This document shows, piece by piece, positions 18,522 through 27,874 of a DNA stretch of 64,000 bases. The stretch comes from Gammaproteobacteria bacterium (GTDB lineage Bacteria > Pseudomonadota > Gammaproteobacteria > JAPPPA01), in NCBI GenBank assembly GCA_030425645.1, contig JAUHZK010000011.1, positions 23,702 to 87,701 of the forward strand, read 5' to 3'. Under the pieces are notes generated by a model. That model saw only the letters and a list, made by a program, of their open reading frames with translations. It was not told where the DNA came from and did not search any database. The stretch's first letter is position 1. Every line of letters starts with the position of its first letter. A program made the translations under genes and the position numbers.

Positions 18522-19613
18522 TTAGCCGTTGTGCTGCTCCAAAGCCCAAACAATATGCTCCCGAACCAACTCAGAGCAGTCTTCAAGGCGAGCCTTTAAC
18601 GCATCAACGACCGCCTCTGAGGTTTCCGCATTGCCGAGAGCCACAGCGATATTTCTTAACCACAGCTCATAACCCGCCCGCCGCAGCGGCATACCCGCAG
18701 TTTTGTCGTTAAATTCGGTTTCATCCCAACTAAACAACTCGACCAAATTGGCTTGCTCTAGGCCGTGCCGCGGATTGAAATCGGCTTCTCGGCTGGGTTC
18801 GGCGTGGCGGTTCCAGGGGCAGAGTAATTGGCAGTCGTCACAACCAAATATGCGATTGCCGATAGGCTTGCGCATGTCATGTGGAATGCTGCCTTTGTAT
18901 TCAATGGTGAGATAGCTAATGCAGCGTCGTGCGTCTAGTTTGTTAGGCCCAATAATGGCTTGAGTAGGGCATATATCGATGCACTTTGTACAGCTGCCAC
19001 AGTGGTGCTTCTCAAAGACTTCGGTAACCGGTAGGGGTAAGTCGGTAAAGATTTCCCCGAGGAAAAACAAGCTACCTTGTTTGGGGTTAATTAATAGCGT
19101 GTGTTTGCCGATCCACCCAAGCCCGGCATTTCGGGCAAGGGCTTTTTCGAGTACCGGCGCGCTGTCGGCAAATACGCGGTAGCCATGAGCGCCAACAGCG
19201 CCTTCGATCTTCTTCGCAAGGGTGTTTAGTCGGTTGCGTATGACTTTGTGGTAGTCACGACCAAGCGCGTAGCGCGATATGTAGGCCTTGTCTGGGCGGT
19301 CCAGCAGCGCTTGGCTGTGGCTAAGTGAATCGGTGAGGTAGTTCAAACGTACCGATATAACGCGGACCGTACCGGGCAGTAGGGACTCGGGTTTGTGGCG
19401 TTTATCGCCATGCGCGGCCATCCATTGCATATCGCCTTGGTGCCCTTGCGCTAACCATTCCGTCAAATAAGCACTGTCTTCGTCGACTTGCGTGTCGGCC
19501 ACGCCAAAGCCGTCAAAGCCGAGTTCTGTGGCCCAGCGCTGAATTTGATTGCGCAGCGCGCCCCAGTCCTGCTGGATGGGCGAAATATTGCGGTTAGTGG
19601 CTGTATCTGACAC
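18522..19613 (-). CDS. queG: Epoxyqueuosine reductase
   Basis: QueG reduces epoxyqueuosine to queuosine in the wobble position of GUN-anticodon tRNAs, using cobalamin and two 4Fe-4S clusters. The 363-residue protein has the ferredoxin-type cluster motifs CGSCTKCIDICPTQAI (about residues 205-220) and CDDCQLLCPWNRHA (about 255-268), and a C-terminal HEAT-like segment. Translation starts at GTG. It is divergent from nnr across 75 bp, as in E. coli and Pseudomonas. Confidence 0.95.
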   Translation of the reverse strand: MSDTATNRNISPIQQDWGALRNQIQRWATELGFDGFGVADTQVDEDSAYLTEWLAQGHQGDMQWMAAHGDKRHKPESLLPGTVRVISVRLNYLTDSLSHSQALLDRPDKAYISRYALGRDYHKVIRNRLNTLAKKIEGAVGAHGYRVFADSAPVLEKALARNAGLGWIGKHTLLINPKQGSLFFLGEIFTDLPLPVTEVFEKHHCGSCTKCIDICPTQAIIGPNKLDARRCISYLTIEYKGSIPHDMRKPIGNRIFGCDDCQLLCPWNRHAEPSREADFNPRHGLEQANLVELFSWDETEFNDKTAGMPLRRAGYELWLRNIAVALGNAETSEAVVDALKARLEDCSELVREHIVWALEQHNG

Positions 19614-19688
19614 GTCAATTTCTGGCAGGATAGGGGGTTATTACATTTGCGTTAACGATTAAACGGAGAGCCGCTCAGGCAGCCCAGT

Positions 19689-21191
19689 ATGTGGACTAGT
19701 TTACCAAGCCAACTTTATACCGCGGAACAAGTTCATGAGCTGGACCGGCAGCTGATCGAACAAAGCGCGATAAGCGCTTACGACCTGATGAAAAAAGCGG
19801 CTGAGGCGGCGTGGCAGGAGTGTCGCCAGCGTTGGCCTGAGGCGAAGACATTTAATGTGTTTTGCGGTGTCGGTAACAACGCCGGTGACGGTTATGTGTT
19901 GGCGACATTGGCCCGACAAGCGGGTCTCGAGGTACGGGTCACTGCACTAGCGGATCCGGCCAGCTTAGTAGCTGAAGCCAAACAGGCGGCGGATGATTGG
20001 CATGCCGCGGGTGGTATCAGTGAGCCGTTTGATGGTAGTCGTTCGCCGGATAGTGATGACGTAATCGTCGACGCCTTGTTGGGCACCGGGCTTAACCGCA
20101 ATGTTGAAGGCTTATGGCGGCAAGCCATCTGTTGGATTAACGAGCGCCACGGTCAGCAGGTATTGGCTTTGGATATCCCCAGCGGCCTCTGCGCCAATAC
20201 CGGTGCTGTTCTTGGCGATGCCGTGCGTGCCAGCGTTACGGTTAGCTTTGTGGCCTTGAAATTAGGCCTTAGCACGGGTTATGCGGCTGACTTTCGCGGC
20301 GAATTAGTGTTCGCAGATTTAGGTGCAGCATCTGTTACCGCAGAGGTCGAGCCAGAGGCCAGTTGTTTAGATATTAATGACTTCCGCCACTGGTTGGCGC
20401 CGCGCCGGCCTAGCAACCATAAAGGTATGCATGGGCACCTCTTTTTGCTTGGCGGCTTTCAGGGTTACAGCGGTGCTATTTTGTTGGCTGGCGAGGCCGC
20501 GCTGCGCAGTGGTACCGGTTTGGTATCTGTCGCCACCTGGCCCGGGCATGCGAATCAATTGAATTTAGGACGCCCCGAGTTAATGGTGAGAGGCGTTCTC
20601 GACGAAGAAGAGTTGCTTGAGTCCGCTGGCCGGGCAACAGTTGCCGCGCTGGGCCCTGGCCTCGGCCGCGAAGAATGGGGTAAGCAGCTCTACCAAGCCG
20701 CAGCCGAGTTAGATCTGCCGAAGGTGATTGATGCTGATGCGCTTTACCATTTGGCTGAGCAACCGACACATGAAGACCGTCGAGTGCTAACGCCGCATCC
20801 GGGTGAGGCTGCCAAACTCTTGGGCACAACCAGCTTAGAGGTCCAGAAGAACAGACCGAAAGCAGTGCGAGAAATCCAAAAACGCTATGGCGGAGTAGTG
20901 CTACTTAAGGGCAGCGGTACCTTAATTGCCACGCCGCAGGGCGAGCTATTGGTTTGTACCGACGGTAACCCCGGCATGGCAGTGGGAGGCATGGGTGACG
21001 TGTTAACGGGCTTGATTGCGTCTTTAATTGCTCAAGGTTTGCCGTTGCGGGATGCGACCTGTTTGGGCGCCTTAATTCATGCCCAGTCGGCAGATCGCTT
21101 GGCGCAGGCGTATGGAACACGCGGCATTCTGGCGGGAGATTTATTCCCAGTATTGAGACAGATGGTGAACGAACACCAAGTGGAAGCCTAG
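19689..21191 (+). CDS. nnr: Bifunctional NAD(P)H-hydrate epimerase/dehydratase
   Basis: Nnr repairs hydrated NADH and NADPH. The N-terminal YjeF domain (about residues 1-215) epimerises the R form (FCGVGNNAGDGYVLA motif near 58). The C-terminal ribokinase-like domain (about 235-495) dehydrates the S form using ADP (KGMHGHLFLLGGFQGYSGA near 243; GNPGMAVGGMGDVLTGLI near 422). At 500 residues it is a full-length fusion. It heads the run nnr-tsaE-amiC-mutL-miaA-hfq; tsaE begins 3 bp after its stop. Confidence 0.95.
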   Translation: MWTSLPSQLYTAEQVHELDRQLIEQSAISAYDLMKKAAEAAWQECRQRWPEAKTFNVFCGVGNNAGDGYVLATLARQAGLEVRVTALADPASLVAEAKQAADDWHAAGGISEPFDGSRSPDSDDVIVDALLGTGLNRNVEGLWRQAICWINERHGQQVLALDIPSGLCANTGAVLGDAVRASVTVSFVALKLGLSTGYAADFRGELVFADLGAASVTAEVEPEASCLDINDFRHWLAPRRPSNHKGMHGHLFLLGGFQGYSGAILLAGEAALRSGTGLVSVATWPGHANQLNLGRPELMVRGVLDEEELLESAGRATVAALGPGLGREEWGKQLYQAAAELDLPKVIDADALYHLAEQPTHEDRRVLTPHPGEAAKLLGTTSLEVQKNRPKAVREIQKRYGGVVLLKGSGTLIATPQGELLVCTDGNPGMAVGGMGDVLTGLIASLIAQGLPLRDATCLGALIHAQSADRLAQAYGTRGILAGDLFPVLRQMVNEHQVEA

Positions 21192-21194
21192 TCA

Positions 21195-21680
21195 TTGAGC
21201 ACTATTGAATTTAGCCTCTGCAGCGGCGTCATCAATACCGAGACTGAAACCCGAGCGCTGGCGAAAGCCTTTGGCGATGCCTTGCAAGCCGCGGCGGTGC
21301 CGCAGCTGCTGGCACTAAACGGCAACTTAGGGGCGGGTAAGTCATTTTTTGCGAGGGCTTTGCTGCAGCAGTTTGGCGTCAACGGCGCGGTACGTAGCCC
21401 AACCTATACCCTGATAGAACCCTATGAATGCGATTTGGGCAAGGTGTTGCATTTGGATTTGTATCGTTTGGCGGATCCTGAGGAAGTGCTTTATTTAGGC
21501 TTGGAAGATCAGCTGCAAGATGCCAGTTTGACGATGGTGGAGTGGCCGCAAAAAGCCGCGGGGGTGCTGGACCAGTACGACATTAACCTAACCTTAAGCG
21601 TTGAGCAGCAAACCCGCCACTGGCAGTTGCAAGCATTGACTGAACGAGGCGACCGCTTATTACGGCAGTGGCCGCATTAG
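21195..21680 (+). CDS. tsaE: tRNA threonylcarbamoyladenosine ATPase TsaE
   Basis: TsaE is the ATPase that recycles the TsaB-TsaD complex, which makes the t6A base at position 37 of ANN-decoding tRNAs. The 161-residue protein has Walker A GNLGAGKSFFAR (about residues 44-55), the switch region SPTYTLIEPYE and LDLYRLADPEE. The best start is TTG, 3 bp after nnr, which suggests translational coupling. Confidence 0.92.
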   Translation: MSTIEFSLCSGVINTETETRALAKAFGDALQAAAVPQLLALNGNLGAGKSFFARALLQQFGVNGAVRSPTYTLIEPYECDLGKVLHLDLYRLADPEEVLYLGLEDQLQDASLTMVEWPQKAAGVLDQYDINLTLSVEQQTRHWQLQALTERGDRLLRQWPH

Positions 21681-21847
21681 TGTTGCTATAGCAGCGGCGG
21701 CAGACTGAACTAATGACCGCAAGTAGGTACCAATAGGTATACTCTGGTATTCAAATATAAGGTTCACGTGATAGCGGCGTGACGATAGGAAGAGATAGTC
21801 GCTTGAGAATAAACAAGCGCATAACGCCGTTAAAAACGGCGCCAATA

Positions 21848-23194
21848 ATGACTATGTTCACAAGACCATTTTATCTAAGCCGTTGGCTATTGCTGCTGAG
21901 TTTTTGTTTGGTTTGCAGCCGTGCGTCTGCTGCTGAGCTGACGGCTATTGCGGTAGAACAAAATGGTGCAACCACCGAGATTGCCCTCAAGCTAACAGCA
22001 GATGCTGAATACCGATATTTTGCCTTGCAGTCGCCTGATCGCTTGGTGCTTGACCTGTCCTCGGTGAGGGCTAAGTTGGCGAGCAAACCCGCTGCCGGTG
22101 TGGTGACGAATATTCGAACCGGCGTACGCAACGGTAGCGACCTACGGGTGGTATTTGACCTCAGTACAGGTGTTTCGGCCGAAGTTAGTAAAACAGTCGC
22201 GGGTGATCAGGTGTTTATGTCCTTGTCACTGAAACCGTTAAGAGCGGCCGCCAAACCGGTCGCCAAGCCCAAACCTAAGCCTAAACCGGTTGAAGTGGCA
22301 AAGCCGACTTCGCCGCAGGTGGTAAAAAAAGAGATCAAAAAACGTCGGCCGGTGCGAGTGGTAATTGATGCTGGGCATGGTGGTAAAGATACTGGTGCGA
22401 TTGGCCCGAGCGGAACGCGCGAAAAAGACGTGGCGCTATCTGTATCTAAACGCCTATACCAAATCCTTAAAGACAGTCCCGATTTTGCGCCAGTGATGTC
22501 GCGCACTGGGGATCAATTCTTGAAACTAAGAAGGCGCATGGATGTCGCCCGCAACAACAAGGCGGATGCCTTTGTTTCAGTTCACGCTAACAGTTTTACT
22601 AGCAGAAACGTGCGCGGTGGTTCTGTTTATGCTTTATCGGTTGGTGGGGCTACTTCTGAGCACGCGCGTTGGTTAGCTGAGCGCGAAAATGCGGCGGACT
22701 TAGTCGGCGGGGTGTCGATTCAAGATAAGGACAACTCGCTTGCTGCTGTGCTATTGGATTTGTCGCAAACGGCGACGTTGGAAGCCAGTATTGAGCTGGC
22801 TGATAACGTACTCAAAGAATTAGGGGTGATTGGCCCGTTACATAAGAAAACCGTCCAGCAAGCTGGTTTTCTAGTGCTGAAATCACCGGATATCCCATCA
22901 ATTTTGGTGGAGACCGCCTATATTTCTAATCCCAAAGAGGAGCGGAAATTACGCGATGCTCGTTATCAGCAAAAGCTCGCTAATGCTATATTCCGCGGTC
23001 TCCGCGATTTTTTTGTAGCGAATCCGCCGCCGGGTACATTGTTTGCTCAGCATGGCGGCGACTATATCGTTCGTCGGGGAGACAGTTTGTCGGTCTTGGC
23101 CCAGCGTTGGGGAACCACCGTGAATGCCATCCGCCAAGTCAACCAGTTACGTAGTTCCAGCTTGGAAGTTGGGCAGCAACTCATTATTCCTTAA
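21848..23194 (+). CDS. amiC: N-acetylmuramoyl-L-alanine amidase (AmiC/AmiB type)
   Basis: This zinc amidase cleaves septal peptidoglycan during cell separation. From the ATG at 21848 it has 448 residues: a signal peptide (about 1-27, ending ASA), an N-terminal AMIN domain (about 30-125) for septal targeting, a Pro/Lys linker (KPKPKPKPVE), and an Amidase_3 catalytic domain (VVIDAGHGGKDTGAIG near 166, SVHANS near 237, ETAYISNPKEE near 350). A C-terminal LysM (YIVRRGDSLSVLAQRWG) binds glycan. Another ATG lies two codons on at 21854, and an in-frame GTG at 21779 would add residues ahead of the signal. The LysM and position before mutL resemble AmiB of Pseudomonas. Confidence 0.92.
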   Translation: MTMFTRPFYLSRWLLLLSFCLVCSRASAAELTAIAVEQNGATTEIALKLTADAEYRYFALQSPDRLVLDLSSVRAKLASKPAAGVVTNIRTGVRNGSDLRVVFDLSTGVSAEVSKTVAGDQVFMSLSLKPLRAAAKPVAKPKPKPKPVEVAKPTSPQVVKKEIKKRRPVRVVIDAGHGGKDTGAIGPSGTREKDVALSVSKRLYQILKDSPDFAPVMSRTGDQFLKLRRRMDVARNNKADAFVSVHANSFTSRNVRGGSVYALSVGGATSEHARWLAERENAADLVGGVSIQDKDNSLAAVLLDLSQTATLEASIELADNVLKELGVIGPLHKKTVQQAGFLVLKSPDIPSILVETAYISNPKEERKLRDARYQQKLANAIFRGLRDFFVANPPPGTLFAQHGGDYIVRRGDSLSVLAQRWGTTVNAIRQVNQLRSSSLEVGQQLIIP

Positions 23195-23205
23195 AGGTTT
23201 AGCAC

Positions 23206-25047
23206 GTGCCTATTCAGCAATTGCCGGCGCAATTAGTTAACCAAATTGCGGCAGGTGAGGTCGTTGAGCGCCCCGCGTCTGTTGTAAAAGAGTTAATGGA
23301 AAACAGCCTAGACGCTGGCGCTACCCAAATTGATGTAGAGGTAGAACAGGGTGGTGCGCGGCTACTTCGTTTACGAGATAACGGTCACGGCATTGCGCCT
23401 GAGCAGCTAACGCTGGCAGTGTCGCGTCATGCCACCAGCAAGATCAGCAATTTAGAAGACTTAGAAGCCGTCGGCTCATTGGGTTTTCGCGGCGAGGCGT
23501 TGCCGAGTATCGGTTCCGTGGCACGTTTGCGCATCGCCTCAGCGGAAGCAGGACAGGATGCCGCCGAACTGGTGGGTGACGGTAGCGGTGAATGGCAGGG
23601 GCCGCAGCCAACCGCGCATCCGGCGGGCACCACCATTGAAGTACGTGATCTATTTTTTAATACGCCCGCGCGCCGCAAATTCATGCGCGCCGAGCGTACC
23701 GAGTTCGACCACATTGAAAAAACGGTGCGTAAATTAGCGCTGTCGCGCTTTGACGTAGGTTTTAGCTTGCGCCATAACGGTAAAGCTAGGTTCCGCTTGC
23801 CGCCCGCGACTAGTCGTACAACTCAAGAGCATCGTATTGCTGAATTGGTTGGCGCGCCCTTTATTTCGCAAAGCCTGCATGTGGATATCGCAGTTGGCGG
23901 CTTACGTGTCTCGGGCTGGATTAGCCAGCCGACTTTCTCGCGCAGCCAGGGCGACATGCAGCACTTTTACGTCAATGGCCGCGCGATTCGCGACAAGCTA
24001 GTTATTCATGCTGTGCGGCAGGCTTACCATGATGTGCTGTTCCACGGTCGCCAACCGGCTTATGTGTTGTTTCTAGAGATTGACCCGCGCGAGGTCGATG
24101 TCAACGTGCACCCAACTAAACATGAAGTGCGTTTTCGCAATAGCCGTGGCGTCTACGAGTTTTTAATGCGGAATCTGGCCAAGGTGCTGGAGGATTCGCG
24201 CGGTGGTGCTGAAGGACAGTCTGAAGTTGCCTTGGCCGAACGGCATGACGGCGCGGGTTTGGCCCAGCCATCCTTAGATCAAACGAGCATGGGGCTGCCA
24301 GCTTGGTCAGCGCCAACACAGCAACCGATTAATTTAGACCAGCAAACCGCAGCGACGTTGTTTGCGCAGGAGCGGGTTTCACCCAGCTATGGGGCAGGGG
24401 TGAGCGCAGCTAATCCAGCCGTTGGAGCTGGCTTGGCTACCAGTGAAGATAGCGATGCAGAAATGCCGCCAATGGGATACGCGCTTGGGCAGTTGCATGG
24501 CATCTATATCTTGGCGCAGAACCAACAGGGTTTAGTGCTTGTGGATATGCACGCAGCTCATGAGCGTATTGTGTATGAGCGTTTAAAGCTCCAATTTGGC
24601 GGCGATGGCGTGCAATCGCAGCCGTTGCTAGTGCCAGCCCGGGTGGCGGTTAGTGACCGTGAGGCAGAGCAGGTTGAACGCCATTATCAGGTTTTTAAAC
24701 AAGCCGGTTTTGTGTTGGAAAGACTTGGCCCGGAAACCGTCACCGTGCGCGAGGTGCCGGTGCTGTTGGCGCAAGCAGATATAGAGTCCTTAGTACGTGA
24801 CGTGCTTTCTGATTTGATGGAAAACCTAGGCGCAGATCGCTTGCGGCATGCTTTAGAAGACAAGTTGTCGAGTATGGCTTGCCACGGTTCGGTTCGCGCG
24901 AATCGTCAGCTAACGGTAGCCGAGATGAATGCCTTACTACGGGACATGGAAGCGACGCCGCGTAGCGGCCAATGTAACCACGGTCGTCCGACTTGGGTAC
25001 AGCTGACAATGAAGGCCCTCGACGCCTTCTTTATGCGGGGACAATAG
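23206..25047 (+). CDS. mutL: DNA mismatch repair protein MutL (endonuclease type)
   Basis: MutL couples mismatch recognition by MutS to strand removal. The N-terminal GHKL ATPase motifs are present: ENSLDAGATQI near residue 34, RLRDNGHGI near 58 and GSLGFRGEALPSI near 93. The C-terminal dimerisation domain (about 425-613) carries DMHAAHERIVYE, the D[QM]HAxxExxxxE metal site of nicking MutL proteins, with Met in place of the usual Gln, plus ACHGSVRANRQ and CNHGRPTW. The start is GTG after an AAAGG site. The final TAG overlaps the miaA start by one base. Confidence 0.96.
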   Translation: MPIQQLPAQLVNQIAAGEVVERPASVVKELMENSLDAGATQIDVEVEQGGARLLRLRDNGHGIAPEQLTLAVSRHATSKISNLEDLEAVGSLGFRGEALPSIGSVARLRIASAEAGQDAAELVGDGSGEWQGPQPTAHPAGTTIEVRDLFFNTPARRKFMRAERTEFDHIEKTVRKLALSRFDVGFSLRHNGKARFRLPPATSRTTQEHRIAELVGAPFISQSLHVDIAVGGLRVSGWISQPTFSRSQGDMQHFYVNGRAIRDKLVIHAVRQAYHDVLFHGRQPAYVLFLEIDPREVDVNVHPTKHEVRFRNSRGVYEFLMRNLAKVLEDSRGGAEGQSEVALAERHDGAGLAQPSLDQTSMGLPAWSAPTQQPINLDQQTAATLFAQERVSPSYGAGVSAANPAVGAGLATSEDSDAEMPPMGYALGQLHGIYILAQNQQGLVLVDMHAAHERIVYERLKLQFGGDGVQSQPLLVPARVAVSDREAEQVERHYQVFKQAGFVLERLGPETVTVREVPVLLAQADIESLVRDVLSDLMENLGADRLRHALEDKLSSMACHGSVRANRQLTVAEMNALLRDMEATPRSGQCNHGRPTWVQLTMKALDAFFMRGQ

Positions 25048-25991
25048 TGGCTAGCCATCAGTTGCCCGTTATTTGGTTAATGGGGCCAACCGCGTCTGGC
25101 AAAACGGCCTTAGCCCTAAAACTGGTCGAGCAGTTCCCCTGTGACATTATTAGCGTTGATTCGGCGCTGGTTTATCGCGGCATGGATATTGGCAGTGCTA
25201 AACCCAATCAACAGGAGCAGGCGGCAGCGCCGCATCGGTTGATTGATATTTGCGACCCGAGCGAAGCCTATTCCGCCGGTCAGTTTCGGCAGGACTGCTT
25301 GCAGCATATAGAGGAGATTCACTCCCAAGGCCGGGTGCCTTTGTTGGTTGGTGGCACCATGCTTTATTTTCGTGCGCTGACGCAGATGGATGATTTGCCG
25401 CAGAGCGACCCAGCACTGCGACAGGATTTGCAACAGCGCTTAAAGACGGATGGCTTGGCCGCTTTAGTGGCTGAGCTGCAAGCCCGCGATCCGGCTGGCG
25501 CTAAACGCGTAGAACTGCAGAATCCGCAACGGGTGCTGCGGGCCTTGGAGATGGTGACCTTAAGCGGCGAGTCATTGGTCGAGTTGTGGCAGGGCACTAA
25601 GCCGTCAACCTTGCCATGGCCAACATTAAAGTTGGTGGTCGCTCCTGAGCGTGCGGTGCTGCATCAGCGTATCGCTATGCGCCTTGCGCAAATGTTTGAT
25701 AATGGCTTTGTTGAGGAAGTGGAATCGCTTTACCAACGTGGCGACCTAGCGGAAAATTTGCCGGCGATTCGGGCAGTTGGTTACCGCCAAGTTTGGCAGG
25801 CTTTGGATGGTGTTCATGACATCGATAAAGCCCATGAGTTGGCGTTATACGCAACACGTCAGCTAGCCAAACGGCAGTTAACTTGGTTGCGGAAAGAGCC
25901 AGACTGCCACTGGTTTGATCCCTTGGCACCGGAGAGTGAGACTGAGCTAATGGCTAAAGTCGGTGGATTTCTTGAAAAAGCTAAGGTTTGA
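25047..25991 (+). CDS. miaA: tRNA dimethylallyltransferase
   Basis: MiaA adds a dimethylallyl group to A37 of tRNAs reading U-starting codons. The 314-residue protein starts with a GTG that shares its G with the mutL stop (TAGTG). An upstream in-frame ATG inside mutL is less likely. The P-loop GPTASGKTALAL lies near residue 13, and DSALVYRGMDIGSAKP (normally DSMQ/DSALVY) near 38. RAVGYRQ near 240 is the tRNA-binding signature. It is probably translationally coupled to mutL. Confidence 0.95.
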   Translation: MASHQLPVIWLMGPTASGKTALALKLVEQFPCDIISVDSALVYRGMDIGSAKPNQQEQAAAPHRLIDICDPSEAYSAGQFRQDCLQHIEEIHSQGRVPLLVGGTMLYFRALTQMDDLPQSDPALRQDLQQRLKTDGLAALVAELQARDPAGAKRVELQNPQRVLRALEMVTLSGESLVELWQGTKPSTLPWPTLKLVVAPERAVLHQRIAMRLAQMFDNGFVEEVESLYQRGDLAENLPAIRAVGYRQVWQALDGVHDIDKAHELALYATRQLAKRQLTWLRKEPDCHWFDPLAPESETELMAKVGGFLEKAKV

Positions 25992-26078
25992 GCCAGACTT
26001 CGGTGGTATTATTTGGGGAGTTACGCGCATGTCTGGCGATTACGCGCGTCTATCTGGGCTTTAACAAGGAGAATAACA

Positions 26079-26366
26079 ATGGCCAAGGGTCAGTCGTTGC
26101 AGGAACCGTTTTTGAACGCTTTGCGTAAAGAGAAAGTGCCGGTTTCAATCTTTTTAGTAAACGGCATTAAGCTGCAGGGTACTATCGAATCATTTGATCA
26201 GTTTGTGGTGCTATTACGTAATAGCGTGAGCCAAATGATTTATAAACACGCTATTTCTACTGTTGTACCGTCACGTAATATCCGTCTTGCGCCAGCGCAG
26301 GGTGAAGAAGGCGATGCGGCGGAAGCAGCAGAAGCAGAAGAAGGTGATAGCGCCGGTAATGTGTAA
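26079..26366 (+). CDS. hfq: RNA chaperone Hfq
   Basis: Hfq is the hexameric Sm-like ring that pairs small RNAs with mRNAs. The 95-residue protein starts at [12 protein letters not shown] behind an AAGGAG site. Sm1 lies about residues 8-50 ([20 protein letters not shown]) and Sm2 is [12 protein letters not shown] (about 55-66). The C-terminal tail is acidic and alanine-rich ([13 protein letters not shown]), unlike the His/Ser-rich tail of E. coli. The 87-bp leader before it holds an inverted repeat. A terminator follows. Confidence 0.97.
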   Translation: MAKGQSLQEPFLNALRKEKVPVSIFLVNGIKLQGTIESFDQFVVLLRNSVSQMIYKHAISTVVPSRNIRLAPAQGEEGDAAEAAEAEEGDSAGNV

Positions 26367-26390
26367 AACATACCTTGGCTAACACCAAGA

Positions 26391-26419
26391 AAAGGCTGCG
26401 GTTTTCCGCGGCCTTTTTT
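26391..26419 (+). terminator. Rho-independent terminator between hfq and hflX
   Basis: AAAGGCTGCGG pairs with CCGCGGCCTTT around TTTT (eleven pairs, one G-U), followed by Ts. hflX begins only 29 bp further, so some read-through or an internal promoter must feed hflX. Confidence 0.88.
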
Positions 26420-26448
26420 ATGGCCGATGATATTGGAAATTAACGTAT

Positions 26449-27723
26449 ATGTTTGAACGCCCCAAGTCCGGGGAAAAAGCCATCCTGGTTCACGTCAATC
26501 AGCCGCTCAGTGAGTGGTTTGCCGACCGTTGTGAGTTTGAAGAGCTCGCGGCGGGTTCGGGTGCTGATGTGGTTTTCAGTATGGCCCAGATCTTACGCCG
26601 AGCTGAACCGAAGTATTTACTAGGGCAGGGCAAAGCAAATGCAGTCGCGGAAGCGGTAAAGGCGACGGGTGCCCAAGTGGTTATTTTTGCGGCGCCGCTA
26701 AGCCCAAGCCAAGAGCGCAATTTAGAAAAACTGCTTTGCTGCCGTGTGCTCGACCGTAACGGATTAATTCTTGATATTTTTGCCCAGCGCGCACGCTCAT
26801 TTGAGGGCAAGCTGCAGGTCGAGTTAGCCCAGCTAAGGCATTTGTCGACTCGTTTGGTTCGTGGTTGGACACACTTGGAGCGCCAGAAAGGCGGTATTGG
26901 TTTACGCGGGCCGGGCGAGACCCAGTTAGAAACGGATCGACGTTTGCTAGCGGTTCGCATTAAATCATTGAGCGCAAAGCTTGACCGCATCGTTTCGCAG
27001 CGTGATCAGCAACGGGCCACCAGGCGTCGTACCGAAGTACCAACGGTGTCACTGGTTGGTTATACCAACGCCGGTAAATCAACCTTATTTAACCGCCTAA
27101 CAGGTGCCGACGCCTATCAAGCTGACCAGCTGTTCGCCACGCTTGACCCCACTTTGCGCCGTTTAAATCTTGGCCCCGGGCAACATGTCGTATTGGCTGA
27201 TACGGTTGGCTTTATTCGTGATCTACCGCCAGAGTTGCTGGCGGCCTTTCGAGCCACGCTAGAGGAAACTCGCGAAGCGACGCTGCTGTTACATGTGGTC
27301 GACGCTGCTGATGACCGCTGGCAGGAAACCATTGAGCACGTTGATGAGACTTTAGAGGCTATTGGTGCCAACGAGTTGCCGCAATTAATTGTGATGAATA
27401 AGCTTGATCGTTTGGCACCGAACGCGCCGCGTATGGCGGAGTGGCAAAGACGTCCTGTCGCCTGGGTATCTGCGCACAGTGGGGAGGGCGTTGCCGAATT
27501 AAGACAACGCATTGCTGAACTGGCGTATACCGATGCGGTCAAAGGTTGGCGGCATTTAACACCGTATGAAGGCGGCCTTAGGGCGCGTTTATATCGTGAC
27601 GGTTTTGTGCTTGATGAAAAGCCTTCTGACGATGGCGGTTATTGGTTGCAATTATGTCTACCCAAAACGCGTTTTGATGCCTTGTTTGGTGAAGAAGAAA
27701 CGTTGTTGGATTGTCCTCAGTAA
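26449..27723 (+). CDS. hflX: Ribosome-splitting GTPase HflX
   Basis: HflX is a GTPase that splits stalled 70S ribosomes after stress. The 424-residue protein has the N-terminal HflX domain with the Gly-rich GGIGLRGPGETQLETDRR linker (about residues 148-165). G1 is GYTNAGKST (about 203-211), G3 is DTVGFIRDLP and G4 is NKLD. Its place after hfq is conserved. Confidence 0.95.
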   Translation: MFERPKSGEKAILVHVNQPLSEWFADRCEFEELAAGSGADVVFSMAQILRRAEPKYLLGQGKANAVAEAVKATGAQVVIFAAPLSPSQERNLEKLLCCRVLDRNGLILDIFAQRARSFEGKLQVELAQLRHLSTRLVRGWTHLERQKGGIGLRGPGETQLETDRRLLAVRIKSLSAKLDRIVSQRDQQRATRRRTEVPTVSLVGYTNAGKSTLFNRLTGADAYQADQLFATLDPTLRRLNLGPGQHVVLADTVGFIRDLPPELLAAFRATLEETREATLLLHVVDAADDRWQETIEHVDETLEAIGANELPQLIVMNKLDRLAPNAPRMAEWQRRPVAWVSAHSGEGVAELRQRIAELAYTDAVKGWRHLTPYEGGLRARLYRDGFVLDEKPSDDGGYWLQLCLPKTRFDALFGEEETLLDCPQ

Positions 27724-27874
27724 TGTGTCGTTGGCAAGACGCCGCAAATTTAAGTCGGTAGAATGCTACCGCTTGTGAAAAGCGCAGAAATTGAAGGGTT
27801 TTTGCCTTGTTTTCTTGGCAGATGACACCATCTGCTAGGTAATACACTAATCTCCGAACATTTTAGGAGCTGCA

